From contig JAUZPS010000287.1 in assembly GCA_030705945.1 (NCBI GenBank), positions 1 to 6,396 on the forward strand: a stretch of DNA of 6,396 nucleotides, written 5' to 3'. Below, piece by piece: positions 1-6,396 of the stretch; the stretch's first letter is position 1; the number at the start of each line of letters is the position of its first letter. Made by a program: the position numbers and the translations under genes. The notes below the pieces were generated by a model. It did not search any database and was not told where the DNA came from. It saw only the letters and a list, made by a program, of their open reading frames with translations. The stretch comes from Bacillota bacterium. GTDB lineage: Bacteria > Bacillota > Clostridia > Acetivibrionales > DSM-2933.

Positions 1-3000
1 ATTTTGCCCATTCCGTCAGGGCATTTAAGGTCTTTAATATTAAACGCGTATGTAGCAAGAGCGGTATCTCCTATGTCAAGTTTTTCAAAAGACTTTTCAT
101 AGAGTATCGTTCCGTCCAATGAATCCTCTGAAAGCGCCAATTTTATGTTTTTAGCTGATATTCCGCTGTTGTTTTTAAGAAGCGCCAGAAGCGTCTTGTC
201 GTCCCCTTCTCCTAATACCTTTAAGCTGCTTAATTCAATATCGCAGTAGCCTGTAACAATATGTGTATAATTATCCGTCTCATCAATGTCCTGAGCGTCT
301 GTCGTAGTCACTTTATAGAAAACATCATACTTTTTGTACTCAGAAGGAGTAAACTGTACAGTTATGGTTTTTATATCTCCCGGCTTAATATAACCTTCCT
401 GCTCCATAGTCTGGAAAGGAGTACATTCTAGAGTACGAGGATCTTCATAGTATGCTTCAATCTTAAGTTTGTTTATAGGCGCGGTACCTGTATTCTGAAC
501 ATCAAAGGTTACATTCATTGCATTTCCGGGTTTAAAGTCGTGTTCAGTCCATTTCGTGGACTTATCAACTATTGATGCATTATACGCTCTTACAACTTTT
601 GAAATACACAAATCATCTCTTCCATCGATATAGTAATTGTATCCATCCGTTTCGGTTTCAACCTTCTGAGCCATATCGAAGGACAGTATCAAGTCTCCGT
701 TTTCATCATATGCGCCATCTACTGTTTTTACCCTTGCTGAACTCTGTGTGACTTTTACAAGATTACTGAGTATCCCTGCATTGTTATCGTAAATTGCAGT
801 ATATACATCTTTACTACCGTCCTGATCCTCTTTTACCCAAAGCAGGCTTAAGTTTGCGCCATCTGTAACAGCTTTGTAGCTGTCATTTAATCCTGATACC
901 GGCTCTTGGAACATGTTTGCTATTGTCGGGCTTGAAAGGTCATCCACATAGGACAAGTTGTTTTCTGTATACCATAATGCAGATACCTTATTATTCCTTA
1001 CAAAGACTTCAGGCTTGGAATCAATTACACAATTTTCGGTCAACCTGACAGGTGTCTTGACCGCTCCATTTTCTAATGCTGCATAATAAACTTCCCTATC
1101 TTCTAAAGTGCTTATGTCCCCGTCGGTGTCAAGGGAATATGCTACGTAGGCATTTTTACCTTCAAATGCCGTAGATAAACTAATTACAAGCCCGGCGTTA
1201 CTCACAAGGACTTTCGGTATACTCCAGTTTGTACCGTCAAATGTTGAATACATTATATCGTTTTTACCATTTATACCGAATATATCGTTAGCATCATTTC
1301 TGATCCAAGCTGTAAATGCATTACCGCCTTTTACTGATATTGAAGGATTACTGTCGAGCATATTGTCGTTTGTAAGTGAAACCGGCTTATCAAATTCTTT
1401 TGTTTGGCTATTATACCTTGAAACCATAATCTCACTTGCTGCCGTAAAGCCTTCCACTGTCACATCGGACTCTTCAAATTTCTTATTTATATTTTGCCAT
1501 ACAGTAAATACATTTTTCCCATCGGATGCAACATCATGATAAAAATCTCCGGTTTCATCATCATAGACCGACTTTGGTTCTGACCATCCATCCTCGCTGG
1601 TTTTTGCCGAATAGACAAGTTCTGTTCTGTTTACTGAGTTTCTGTCTCCTTGGTCAGCAAGCCAGACAAGTACATCCCCCTCATCAGATTTTGCTATTTG
1701 AGGATTTGCTTCAGGATAAATATTCTCCATAAGAACCTTTTTGTTATCATGAGCGCTATTTACTACCTCATTTGGTGGAAGCGCAGCAAATTGATTATCT
1801 CCAATCCAGGTAGAAGGTGATTTCAAATAATCTCTGGATGATACAGAATAATTTTCCGTATCGTACATATCTTCCACAGCTTCCAAGGACTGAAATGCGT
1901 TTGTTTGGCTTTTACTCTCTTCAAACTTTTTAAAATACAACTCCTTAGACTCAACCAAACTTTTCTTGTATTCGAATATCAATAATTTTAATATTATGCT
2001 CAATCCGAATTTTACACTACCTGCCCATGCAAATGATGGATCAAATTTTGTCATTATCTTAAATGTAACATTTCCTTCAAAGCTTACAGATGCAACATCA
2101 GCTACACCTAAACCTAACTCAGGCTTGAGCTCTAGTTGCAGGTCCAATGTGCATCCGCTCCATTGGTATGATTTATTGGAACCATCTGGAGTATTACCTT
2201 TAATACCTGTTTGAAACTTCAGCTCTGTTCCTACAGTGAATTTTACAAACAGTGGAACCGGTCCCACCATAAATTGCTGCCCCCAGCTAATGGAGCCATC
2301 AGCAATTAATAACAGTCCTCCTTCTGTGATAACCCAGTTTCCGTTTTTATCAGGTACTGCCTCAATATAACCTCCCAAAAGGAGGCCTGCTTTAAATTTT
2401 TCATTTATCGAATATCTGATACTTTGCGCATGTAAACCTTTCATTAGTTCTGCAGCTTCACTAAAATTCTTCATTTTTTCATTAAAATCACTTAAATCAG
2501 GATCCATTTCAAATTCTTCATCGCTATCTTTAATTTTTATCTTAGGGTCATTAAACAATTTCTTCAAGTTATTGAATTCGTTTTCATCAAAAGCTTTATA
2601 CCCAAACTCAATTTTCAGCTTATTGTCCTCTATTTCTTGTGAAAACTCAATCGGACCGATCCCAAAACCGAATTTCTCATTGGAAAGCATGTGTTTATTT
2701 TCCGGAGCCGATAAATTCATTTGGTCAGTTGGCAGCTTCAGGTTGCCACCCAGGTTTTCCAATTCGATCTTATCAAAGTTCATCTTGATTTTAAACGGCT
2801 GGGATTCAGTTCCATCCTGTCCATATGCTTTTAAATATACGTCATCGCCTTCTTCTTTAAAATCAATACCAAGTTGACTGTTAAGCACACCATTACTTGT
2901 AAATACAAATTTATTGGCATGATAAAGCCTGATTTCTCCCGGACCATGTCCGTTCCAATTAACAGGTATATTAATCTTGGTATATTTAGGCTTACCAATC

Positions 3001-6000
3001 TCTATAGTTTCTTGATATCCTGACATATCAATACTTTCACCGTCTTTTTCAAGAAAAGCGGCCTCAATATAAGGCGCTTTTTCAAATCCTGGCTGTATCT
3101 TCTGCAAGTAAACTATATAGAGCGGTGTTTTATTAAAATCGATATCAATTTCGTAAGGATAATAACCACTCATTGAAACACATACCTTATGTGTTTTATC
3201 ACTTGCTTTTAGAACAGCCACTCCTTTTTCATCAGTGGTACCGGAATATCCCATATCAGATATGCTGACCATTGCGCCGCTTAATAATTTTTCATTATCC
3301 TTAGAGATAACCATTATTGCTGACATATCTTTTGAATAATTATCGTATTGTGATTCTGAATACAAATACCTTCCCGGTATTATTTCCTCAGCTTGTGACT
3401 CACTGGACCAATACAATGCAACACCTGATGTACCGCTATTGTTCTTTGCTACTTCCAATTGAATGGAATGAATCATATCACTTGTTAAAGTACATGTTTT
3501 TCCAGTCTTTTCGGTTGTATCCCACCATGTATCAATTAATTTTTCTCCATCAATCCAAAGCCTCACACTTTGATTGGAGTCAACCCTTATTGTCATTGGT
3601 TCGGGTAATTTGGGCATTATACCTCCAAACCATCTTACTGAGAATTGGTCTTTATTTATTGAGCTATCAGGTGAACCATAACCCCAATTGAAGTTAATTT
3701 GTTTGTCGACTTTATATAATTTTGATTCCTTAAAATCCTTGTCGTTAAAATAGAGTCCTCTTAATCCGTCACCTCTGCCTGCGCGAATTCTGACAAACTT
3801 CCACTTAACACCGTCATCACTACCTGATGCAACAGAATTCTTTATGTCCAAGAAACCCTCAAAACCGAGTTCTGGTATTATCCAATACTCAAACCACTTG
3901 GTTTGTCCCGGTTTTAATACCTCAATAATCTGCTCCGATGGCTGGCCGTCCTTGAATCTAAACTTTTGTCCATTTTGGAGCAGCAGTTTAAATCTATTTA
4001 CATCAATATCCGAAATATTTTTTACCCCAAACCTGATTAAGTAAGGAGTTCCCGGAATATAGCCTTCATCGGAATGAGCAATCTCTTCTGCTTCAACTGT
4101 GATCTCAATCGCGCTTCCCCCCCATACCTTAATGGGTTCGCTTGTTTTAAATATTGTCTTGACAGGCTTCTCAAATGGCTGAAGCGTGCCATTGAATTCA
4201 GCTTCTAGATTATATGTTCCGGCTTTATTACTATTTATAACCCACTTGACAGCGCGATTTTGACCTCCGATAATTTTACCCAGCTCAACAGTGGCTTTAC
4301 TACTCAGTTCTGTTGGAACAATTTCCAATCCATCCGGAAGTCTCAGTGTGGCGCTGGAATCAGTGATCTCAAACTGCGGATCTGCTGTATTTTCCAGAGT
4401 CAATGTTACCTCAAAGTACTCTTTAAGCATGGATACCTGCGCAGGTATTACCATATAAGCTACAGTTGGCCTTACTTCAGGGTGATCCGGGTATGATATT
4501 ACTCTGGGGTATGCAGTATAATTTGTACCATCGCTGTCACATATTACAACCGGCTTCCAATCATTTATTAGCTCTCCCTTGCCATTTACAACCAGTTCCT
4601 GATTTGGCAGCAGAGAATCGTTAAAAGCCAGGTGTATCTCGTACTTATAAACAAACTGATTATCAGGTGCAGTAACATCAATACCCAACTGCTTGATTTC
4701 ATCAAGTTGAAGCCTTTTCACTGTGAGACTGCCAACAACCAGCTGTCCTCTTTTTATTCTTACAGTAACGTTGCTTTCCTTGCCATTTACTACTGATGCT
4801 TCTGTATAAGCAGGTTTATATTCCTCTTTATATGCCGATATTTTGCAGGTTCCAATTTCTCCTGTAACCACCAGAGCGCCATTGGAATCAGCAATGCTTT
4901 TTATAATCTTTCCGTCCGGCATTACTGTGAAGAGATCTGCTCCAGGGACAACAGCTCCTGTTGAATCATCCACTACCTGTATTTTCAGTGTTCCTATCTT
5001 GCTGTAATCAATAACCGAAACTTTAAGAGTACCGACATCCACGTTCCCAGCCGGATCATATACTGCCATGGTAACAGTATAATCTCCGCAGTCGGTATAA
5101 GTATGCATCGGCGTAGCTCCGGATGCTTTTCCTCCATCACCAAAATACCATTGGTACATGGAAACCCTATCATTATCCGTTGATTTTGATCCATCAAAGG
5201 ATACCGCTTTTCCCAAGGCTGCAATCTGATCTTCCCCTGCTTTTGCGATAGGCTTGTACAAGTCTTCATTTGTTGGAGTCGCGCTGCATTCTTCACTAAA
5301 GCTGGAATTACCATATATATCAACTGCTTCTATTTTGTAATAGTAAATGGCGCCAGGGGTTAATAACTCATCAATAAACACTGTATCTGCTGTTTCTTTA
5401 ATTTTTTTATATTCTATATTGTCACCGATGCTTTTATAAATCCTGTAACCAGCAAGGTCATTACTTGTAACCTTATTCCATGAAAGCTCAATTTTCCAGC
5501 CTCCAGGCTTAAGAGAAAGCTGTGGTTTCTCAGGCGGATTAAGATTCAAGACATAGTTCTTAACCATATACTCACTTTTTAATCCGTTTACATCTTCTGC
5601 GTAAGCGCGAACACTATATTCTCCCTCTTTTAGAGAACTTGTATCCCAGCTAAAGCTTGCAACACTGCTATATGTATTGACATCAACGCTCCCAATCGCC
5701 TTCCATTCATGATTTTGTTCATCCGCAGGTTTATATTCCAGCACAATCTTCTTCAACATGTAATTATCCGAAGCAAGAACCCTTATTACAGGGTTGGCCG
5801 GTAATGTTGAATTGTCAGGGAAATTACAGCTTAGAATCTGCGGTGCTTCATTGTCCTCCTTCATCTGTCCGGAAACCGGATTTGACAATACACTTGCATT
5901 TCCGGCTGTATCTACCGCTGCCACTTTGTAATAATAATTCTTTGCTGGCTGTATATTCCTATCCCTGTACCAAAGTGCTGATACGCTGCCTAAAAGTGTA

Positions 6001-6396
6001 TATTGTCCTTCTTCCTCTTCACACCTGTATACATTGTAATATGCAATATCAGCTTCTGTTCCTTTTATCCACTGCACAGTTATTGATCCAGTGGAACTTG
6101 TCAATGTCAAACCTGTAGGCTTGATTGGTGAAGTATGATCCACACTGTATTCAACATATGATGCTGAACTGTCTGTCTTGCTTGAGTTTCCGTATATATC
6201 CCGCGCCACTATTCTTACATAATAGATTCCCTCCTTGAAGGATGAAACATCAATGCTGCAGTCTGCGCTGGTATACGTTGGACTTCCCTGAATATTGACA
6301 GTACCGATGTCCTTCCATGAACTCCTATCAGCAGAATACTGGAATGTTACTCTGGAAACTCCTACGTTATCACTGACTGTGCCACTTAATGGTATA
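1..6396 (-). CDS. Giant multidomain cell-surface/secreted protein, partial at both ends
   Basis: One reading frame is open across the entire window on the minus strand: 2131 complete codons, no stop, and partial codons at both edges. The frame is confirmed at both ends and by recognisable domains all along it. Domains in order (residue 1 = 6393..6395): Ig-like 1-88, FN3 90-178, Ig-like 182-286, FN3 287-374, PKD 381-462, carboxypeptidase-regulatory-like 468-550, unassigned 551-653, NEW3-like 654-771, CARDB-like 772-873, PA14 877-1013, carboxypeptidase-regulatory-like 1024-1101, unassigned beta-rich 1102-1488, linker 1489-1559, seven propeller-like repeats 1560-1934, CARDB 1940-2051, and a further CARDB-like module from 2052 to the edge. 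These modules are typical of proteins exported by Gram-positive bacteria, acting as stalks or binding carbohydrate or protein. The location outside the cell and an adhesive or scaffold role are inferred. Signal peptide, anchor (SLH, LPXTG or dockerin), start and stop lie outside the window. No catalytic motif was recognised, so no gene symbol is given. Confidence 0.95.
3..242 (-). other. Second CARDB-like module, cut by the left window edge
   Basis: Residues 2052-2131 begin 'DIELSSLKVLGEGDDKTLLA' and continue with 'LLKNNSGISAKNIKLAL' (the 'v.N.sg..a.nv.l.l' strand pair) and 'YEKSFEKLDIGDTALATYAF' (the '..l..G.t....y.f' strand). This mirrors the preceding CARDB module. The C-terminal end of the module and everything after it lie outside the window. 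Confidence 0.7.
243..578 (-). other. CARDB-type Ig domain
   Basis: Residues 1940-2051 contain the CARDB pattern: 'PGNAMNVTFDVQNTGTAPIN', then 'KLKIEAYYED', 'GYIKPGDIKTITVQFTPSEY', 'DVFYKVTTTDAQDIDETDNY'. The 'pG....v...v.NtGta', '..pG....i.v.f.p' and final 'D....iDE.dN' elements are the family hallmarks. CARDB (cell adhesion related domain in bacteria) is extracellular and usually occurs in tandem. Confidence 0.88.
597..1718 (-). repeat. Seven tandem repeats predicted to form a seven-bladed beta-propeller
   Basis: Residues 1560-1933 divide into seven divergent repeats of about 46-64 residues. They start at residues 1560, 1616, 1680, 1736, 1791, 1837 and 1888 (bases 1718, 1550, 1358, 1190, 1025, 887 and 734, reading leftwards). 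Each has a '..P.ia..g..' entry strand and a hydrophobic strand usually ending in an aromatic residue: VLVWLAD, VFTVWQN, AFTAWIRN, AYVAYSLD, VSALWYTE, LSLLWVKE, LILSFDMA. Most then have a third strand: ELVYSA, EIMVSRY, DIMYSTF, EVYYAAL, DVYTAIY. 'W(S).P' and 'PV.L' elements close repeats 1-4. Seven copies of a four-strand unit suit a closed propeller of sialidase/BNR-like type. 'STFDGTNW' (repeat 3) and 'SEDGW' (repeat 1) look like degenerate Asp-boxes. Repeat 5 lacks a clear third strand. No sialidase active-site arginine triad is recognisable, so binding rather than catalysis is more likely. Confidence 0.72.
1719..1931 (-). other. Polar linker before the propeller-like repeats
   Basis: Residues 1489-1559 are polar and charged ('KKFEESKSQTNAFQSLEAVE', 'NYSVSSRDYLKSPSTWIG'). 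They show no strand periodicity and no known domain signature. The segment separates the beta-rich module from the first propeller-like repeat. Confidence 0.5.
1932..2390 (-). other. Hydrophobic beta-strand module, family not assigned
   Basis: Residues 1336-1488 consist of amphipathic strands separated by short turns: 'AGLLLGGYIEAV', 'GNWVITEGGLLLIADGSISW', 'MVGPVPLFVKFTVGTELKF', 'CTLDLQLELKPELGLGVADV', 'SFEGNVTFKI', 'WAGSVKFGLSIILKLLIFEY'. 'VGPVPLFVKF' followed by repeating 'l.l.l.p....G.g' resembles, from general recollection, a module in other giant clostridial surface proteins. It may form an elongated sheet or barrel-like sandwich. The 'LSIILKLLIF' stretch is too short and too charged nearby to be a convincing membrane span. 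Confidence 0.55.
2391..2597 (-). other. Acidic/charged, probably helical insert
   Basis: Residues 1267-1335 are rich in Asp, Glu, Lys, Asn and Phe ('KAFDENEFNNLKKLFNDP', 'KDSDEEFEMDPDLSDFNEK'), followed by 'AAELMKGLHAQ'. The composition differs sharply from the Ser/Thr/Val beta modules on either side. It looks like a helical or flexible insert within the large unassigned region. No known motif was identified, and Asp/Glu-rich loops of this sort may bind calcium, which is speculative. Confidence 0.5.
2598..3092 (-). other. Unassigned beta-rich region
   Basis: Residues 1102-1266 alternate short hydrophobic strands with polar loops: 'TKINIPVNWNGHGPGEIRLY', 'FVFTSNGVLNSQLGIDF', 'DDVYLKAYGQDG', 'FGFGIGPIEFSQEIEDNKLK'. 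'IPVNWNGHGPGEI' looks like an Ig-type strand pair, but no family was recognised for the whole. There are no Cys residues and no transmembrane segment. Confidence 0.55.
3093..3326 (-). other. Carboxypeptidase-regulatory-like beta-sandwich 2
   Basis: Residues 1024-1101 repeat the layout of residues 468-550: 'SAIMVISKDNEKLLSGAMVS', the turn 'TTDEKGVAVLKAS', 'HKVCVSMSGYYPYEIDID', and a last strand 'YIVYLQKIQ'. 'TDe.G.a.l' followed by 'v.vs..GY' is the characteristic order. It links the PA14 domain to the large unassigned region. Confidence 0.75.
3357..3767 (-). other. PA14 domain
   Basis: Residues 877-1013 (137 residues, normal for the family) begin with 'GLRGLYFND', the usual PA14 entry strand. 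They continue with 'INFNWGYGSP', 'DQFSVRWFGGIMPKLPEPMT', 'SVRLWIDGEKLIDTWWD', 'IQLEVAKNNSGTSGVALYW' and a closing 'IIPGRYLY'. PA14 is a beta-barrel module found in glycosidases, flocculins, adhesins and toxins, often binding glycans. The position that normally holds the Asp-Asp pair before 'G-V-R-L-W' reads Asn-Gln here (residues 941-942, 3570..3575), so calcium-dependent sugar binding of the flocculin type may be lost. The ligand cannot be predicted. Confidence 0.93.
3768..3776 (-). other. RGD tripeptide
   Basis: Residues 874-876 read Arg-Gly-Asp in the joint between the CARDB-like module and the PA14 domain ('RAGRGDGLRG'). RGD is the integrin-recognition tripeptide of some adhesins, but short tripeptides arise by chance. 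Here the Gly/Arg-rich joint belongs to the usual 'GL.G.Y' PA14 entry, so function is doubtful. Confidence 0.3.
3777..4082 (-). other. CARDB-like Ig fold
   Basis: Residues 772-873 contain 'GTPYLIRFGVKNISDIDVN' (the 'V.N.sd....' strand of CARDB-type folds), 'IIEVLKPGQTKWFEYWIIP' (the 'l.pGqt....w.i' strand) and 'GFLDIKNSVASGSDDG'. The module ends next to the RGD tripeptide that precedes the PA14 domain. This is a moderate-confidence pattern match. Confidence 0.6.
4083..4436 (-). other. NEW3/CARDB-like Ig fold
   Basis: Residues 654-771 contain 'YFEVTLTLENTADPQFEI', 'SATLRLPDGLEIVPTE', 'LGKIIGGQNRAVKWVI' and 'AGTYNLEAEFNG'. The order 'v.l.leN', 'v.l.lP.gl...p', 'lG.i..G....v.w.i', 'aGtY.l.a...g' follows the NPCBM-associated NEW3/CARDB type of Ig fold found beside carbohydrate-binding and glycosidase domains. 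The assignment rests on pattern only. A seven-base C run (G run in the mRNA) lies inside this module at 4117..4123. Confidence 0.6.
4437..4745 (-). other. Unassigned module following the first regulatory-like domain
   Basis: Residues 551-653 were not assigned to a family. The stretch begins 'QLVVGSLTVKRLQLDEIKQ', continues with 'GIDVTAPDNQFVYKYEIHLAF', and ends 'PTVAYMVIPAQ'. It alternates short hydrophobic strands with polar loops and contains one Cys ('VVICDSD'). It is most simply a beta-rich module or an extended companion of the NEW3-like module that follows. A search with the residues alone would decide whether it is a family of its own. Confidence 0.5.
4746..4994 (-). other. Carboxypeptidase-regulatory-like beta-sandwich 1
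   Basis: Residues 468-550 show the transthyretin/CarboxypepD_reg-like layout. A first strand 'GTLKIQVVDDSTGAVVPGA' is followed by a turn 'ADSNGALVV', a 'GTCKISAYKEEYKP' strand pair (the 'y.v.a...gY.p' signature) and a final 'NVTVRIKRG' strand. Modules of this kind are structural connectors in extracellular bacterial proteins. A second copy with the same order lies at residues 1024-1101. Confidence 0.75.
5010..5255 (-). other. PKD domain
   Basis: Residues 381-462 match the polycystic kidney disease fold, with 'KPIAKAGEDQIAALG', then 'VSFDGSKSTDND', the diagnostic 'WYFGDG' (residues 416-421, codons 5133..5150), and 'HTYTDCGDYTVTMAVYDPAGN'. The usual family consensus has W-D-FGDG, and here Tyr replaces the Asp after Trp. 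PKD domains are common in secreted clostridial hydrolases and surface proteins as spacers or substrate-contacting modules. Confidence 0.95.
5274..5537 (-). other. Fibronectin type III domain 2
   Basis: Residues 287-374 have the FN3 pattern: 'PPEKPQLSL', the core tryptophan in 'IELSWNKV', 'LAGYRIYKS' in the C strand, 'FIDELLTPGAIYYYKIEAV' spanning the E and F strands, and 'SFSEECSATP' at the end. It resembles the FN3 at 5862..6128 in the 'YY(Y)K' and 'D..GN.S' elements. The module is full length at 88 residues. Confidence 0.92.
5538..5852 (-). other. Bacterial Ig-like module 2
   Basis: Residues 182-286 start with 'EAPQIL' and contain 'VIRVLASDNYMLKKIVLEY', 'HEWKAIGSVDV' and 'LKEGEYSVRAYAEDVNGL'. 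This is the same strand order and closing motif as residues 1-88, so an Ig-FN3 pair appears to have been duplicated. It runs into the next FN3 through the proline-rich joint 'LNPPEKP'. Confidence 0.72.
5862..6128 (-). other. Fibronectin type III domain 1
   Basis: Residues 90-178 carry the FN3 signature. There is an N-terminal 'PIKPTGLTLT' strand, a tryptophan in the B strand ('ITVQWIKG'), 'YYNVYRC' in the C strand, and 'NYYYKVAAVDTAGNAS' as the conserved F strand with its tyrosine corner, ending in 'LSNPVSGQ'. At 89 residues it has normal FN3 length. In bacterial extracellular proteins FN3 usually acts as a spacer or stabilising module, and no special binding motif is visible here. Confidence 0.9.
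6129..6396 (-). other. Bacterial Ig-like module 1 (partial at N side)
   Basis: Residues 1-88 read as a beta-sandwich of the type that alternates with FN3 in surface proteins. A 'GTVSDNVGVSRVTFQYS' strand pair is followed by 'SWKDIG', then 'FKEGIYYVRIVARDIYGNSS'. The pattern 'D..GV..V.f.yS...W..ig' closed by 'eG.Y.vr..a.D..Gn.s' recurs in residues 182-286, so the two modules look like paralogous repeats. The upstream part of this domain lies beyond the right edge. The exact Pfam family was not determined. Confidence 0.7.

Noticed and set aside
597..1718. Catalytic sialidase
   Set aside because: Only degenerate Asp-box-like turns are visible. The arginine triad and the catalytic Tyr/Glu arrangement could not be identified, so enzymatic activity is not claimed.
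1932..2010. Possible transmembrane segment 'LSIILKLLIF'
   Set aside because: The hydrophobic run is about ten residues, interrupted by Lys and flanked by charged residues. It fits a beta strand better than a membrane helix.
2371..2385. Small inverted repeat CCTCC-CAAAA-GGAGG, containing a Shine-Dalgarno-like GGAGG on either strand
   Set aside because: A five-base stem inside coding sequence without a U-tract is not a terminator. On the plus strand no start codon follows at a usable distance, and on the minus strand the bases are ordinary Gly-Gly and Leu codons of the gene.
1526..3000. Plus-strand ORFs at 1526..1732, 1966..2214 and 2572..2877
   Set aside because: All are antisense to continuous coding sequence of the giant gene, with low-complexity translations and no evident ribosome binding site.
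3317..3691. Plus-strand ORF of 124 codons
   Set aside because: It lies antisense to the PA14 domain, which is unmistakable in the minus-strand frame. Its translation shows no family-like pattern and is an antisense shadow.
3844..4496. Plus-strand ORFs at 3844..4044 and 4260..4496
   Set aside because: They are antisense to the CARDB-like and NEW3-like modules and show no recognisable protein pattern.
4994..5323. Minus-strand ORF of 109 codons
   Set aside because: It is on the coding strand but in a different frame from the long gene and overlaps the PKD and FN3 codons, whose true frame is clear. Its translation shows no domain.
5804..6118. Plus-strand ORF of 104 codons, Leu/Cys-rich and superficially like a small membrane protein
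   Set aside because: It is antisense to the first FN3 domain. The hydrophobic look comes from reading the complement of an FN3 coding sequence.

Overview
The whole 6396-base window lies inside one very long gene on the minus strand. Reading the reverse complement with codons whose low coordinate is divisible by three gives 2131 consecutive sense codons and no stop. The frame runs off both window edges, so neither the start codon, signal peptide, ribosome binding site and promoter nor the stop codon, C-terminal anchor and terminator can be seen. Residue numbers used here count from the first complete codon at the right edge (6393..6395 = residue 1) towards the left edge (residue 2131 at 3..5).

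The translation is a mosaic of extracellular beta-sandwich modules. From N to C (right to left in the window) these are: an Ig-like module, FN3, a second Ig-like module, FN3, PKD, a carboxypeptidase-regulatory-like module, an unassigned module, a NEW3-like module, a CARDB-like module, PA14, and a second carboxypeptidase-regulatory-like module. A long unassigned beta-rich region follows, with an acidic helical insert. After it come seven repeats that look like a complete seven-bladed beta-propeller, then a CARDB module and the start of another module of that kind, cut by the left edge. This fits a giant secreted or cell-surface protein: a rod of Ig-type modules carrying possible glycan-binding heads (PA14, propeller). 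No catalytic domain is visible.

Composition is AT-rich (about 38-40% G+C by eye), with heavy use of ATA, AGA and AGG codons. Together with the PA14/PKD/FN3/CARDB vocabulary this suggests an anaerobic Firmicute, most likely a clostridial (Ruminiclostridium/Acetivibrio-like) species. That assignment is inference. No RNA gene, mobile element, CRISPR array, promoter or terminator was found, and there is no intergenic DNA in the window.
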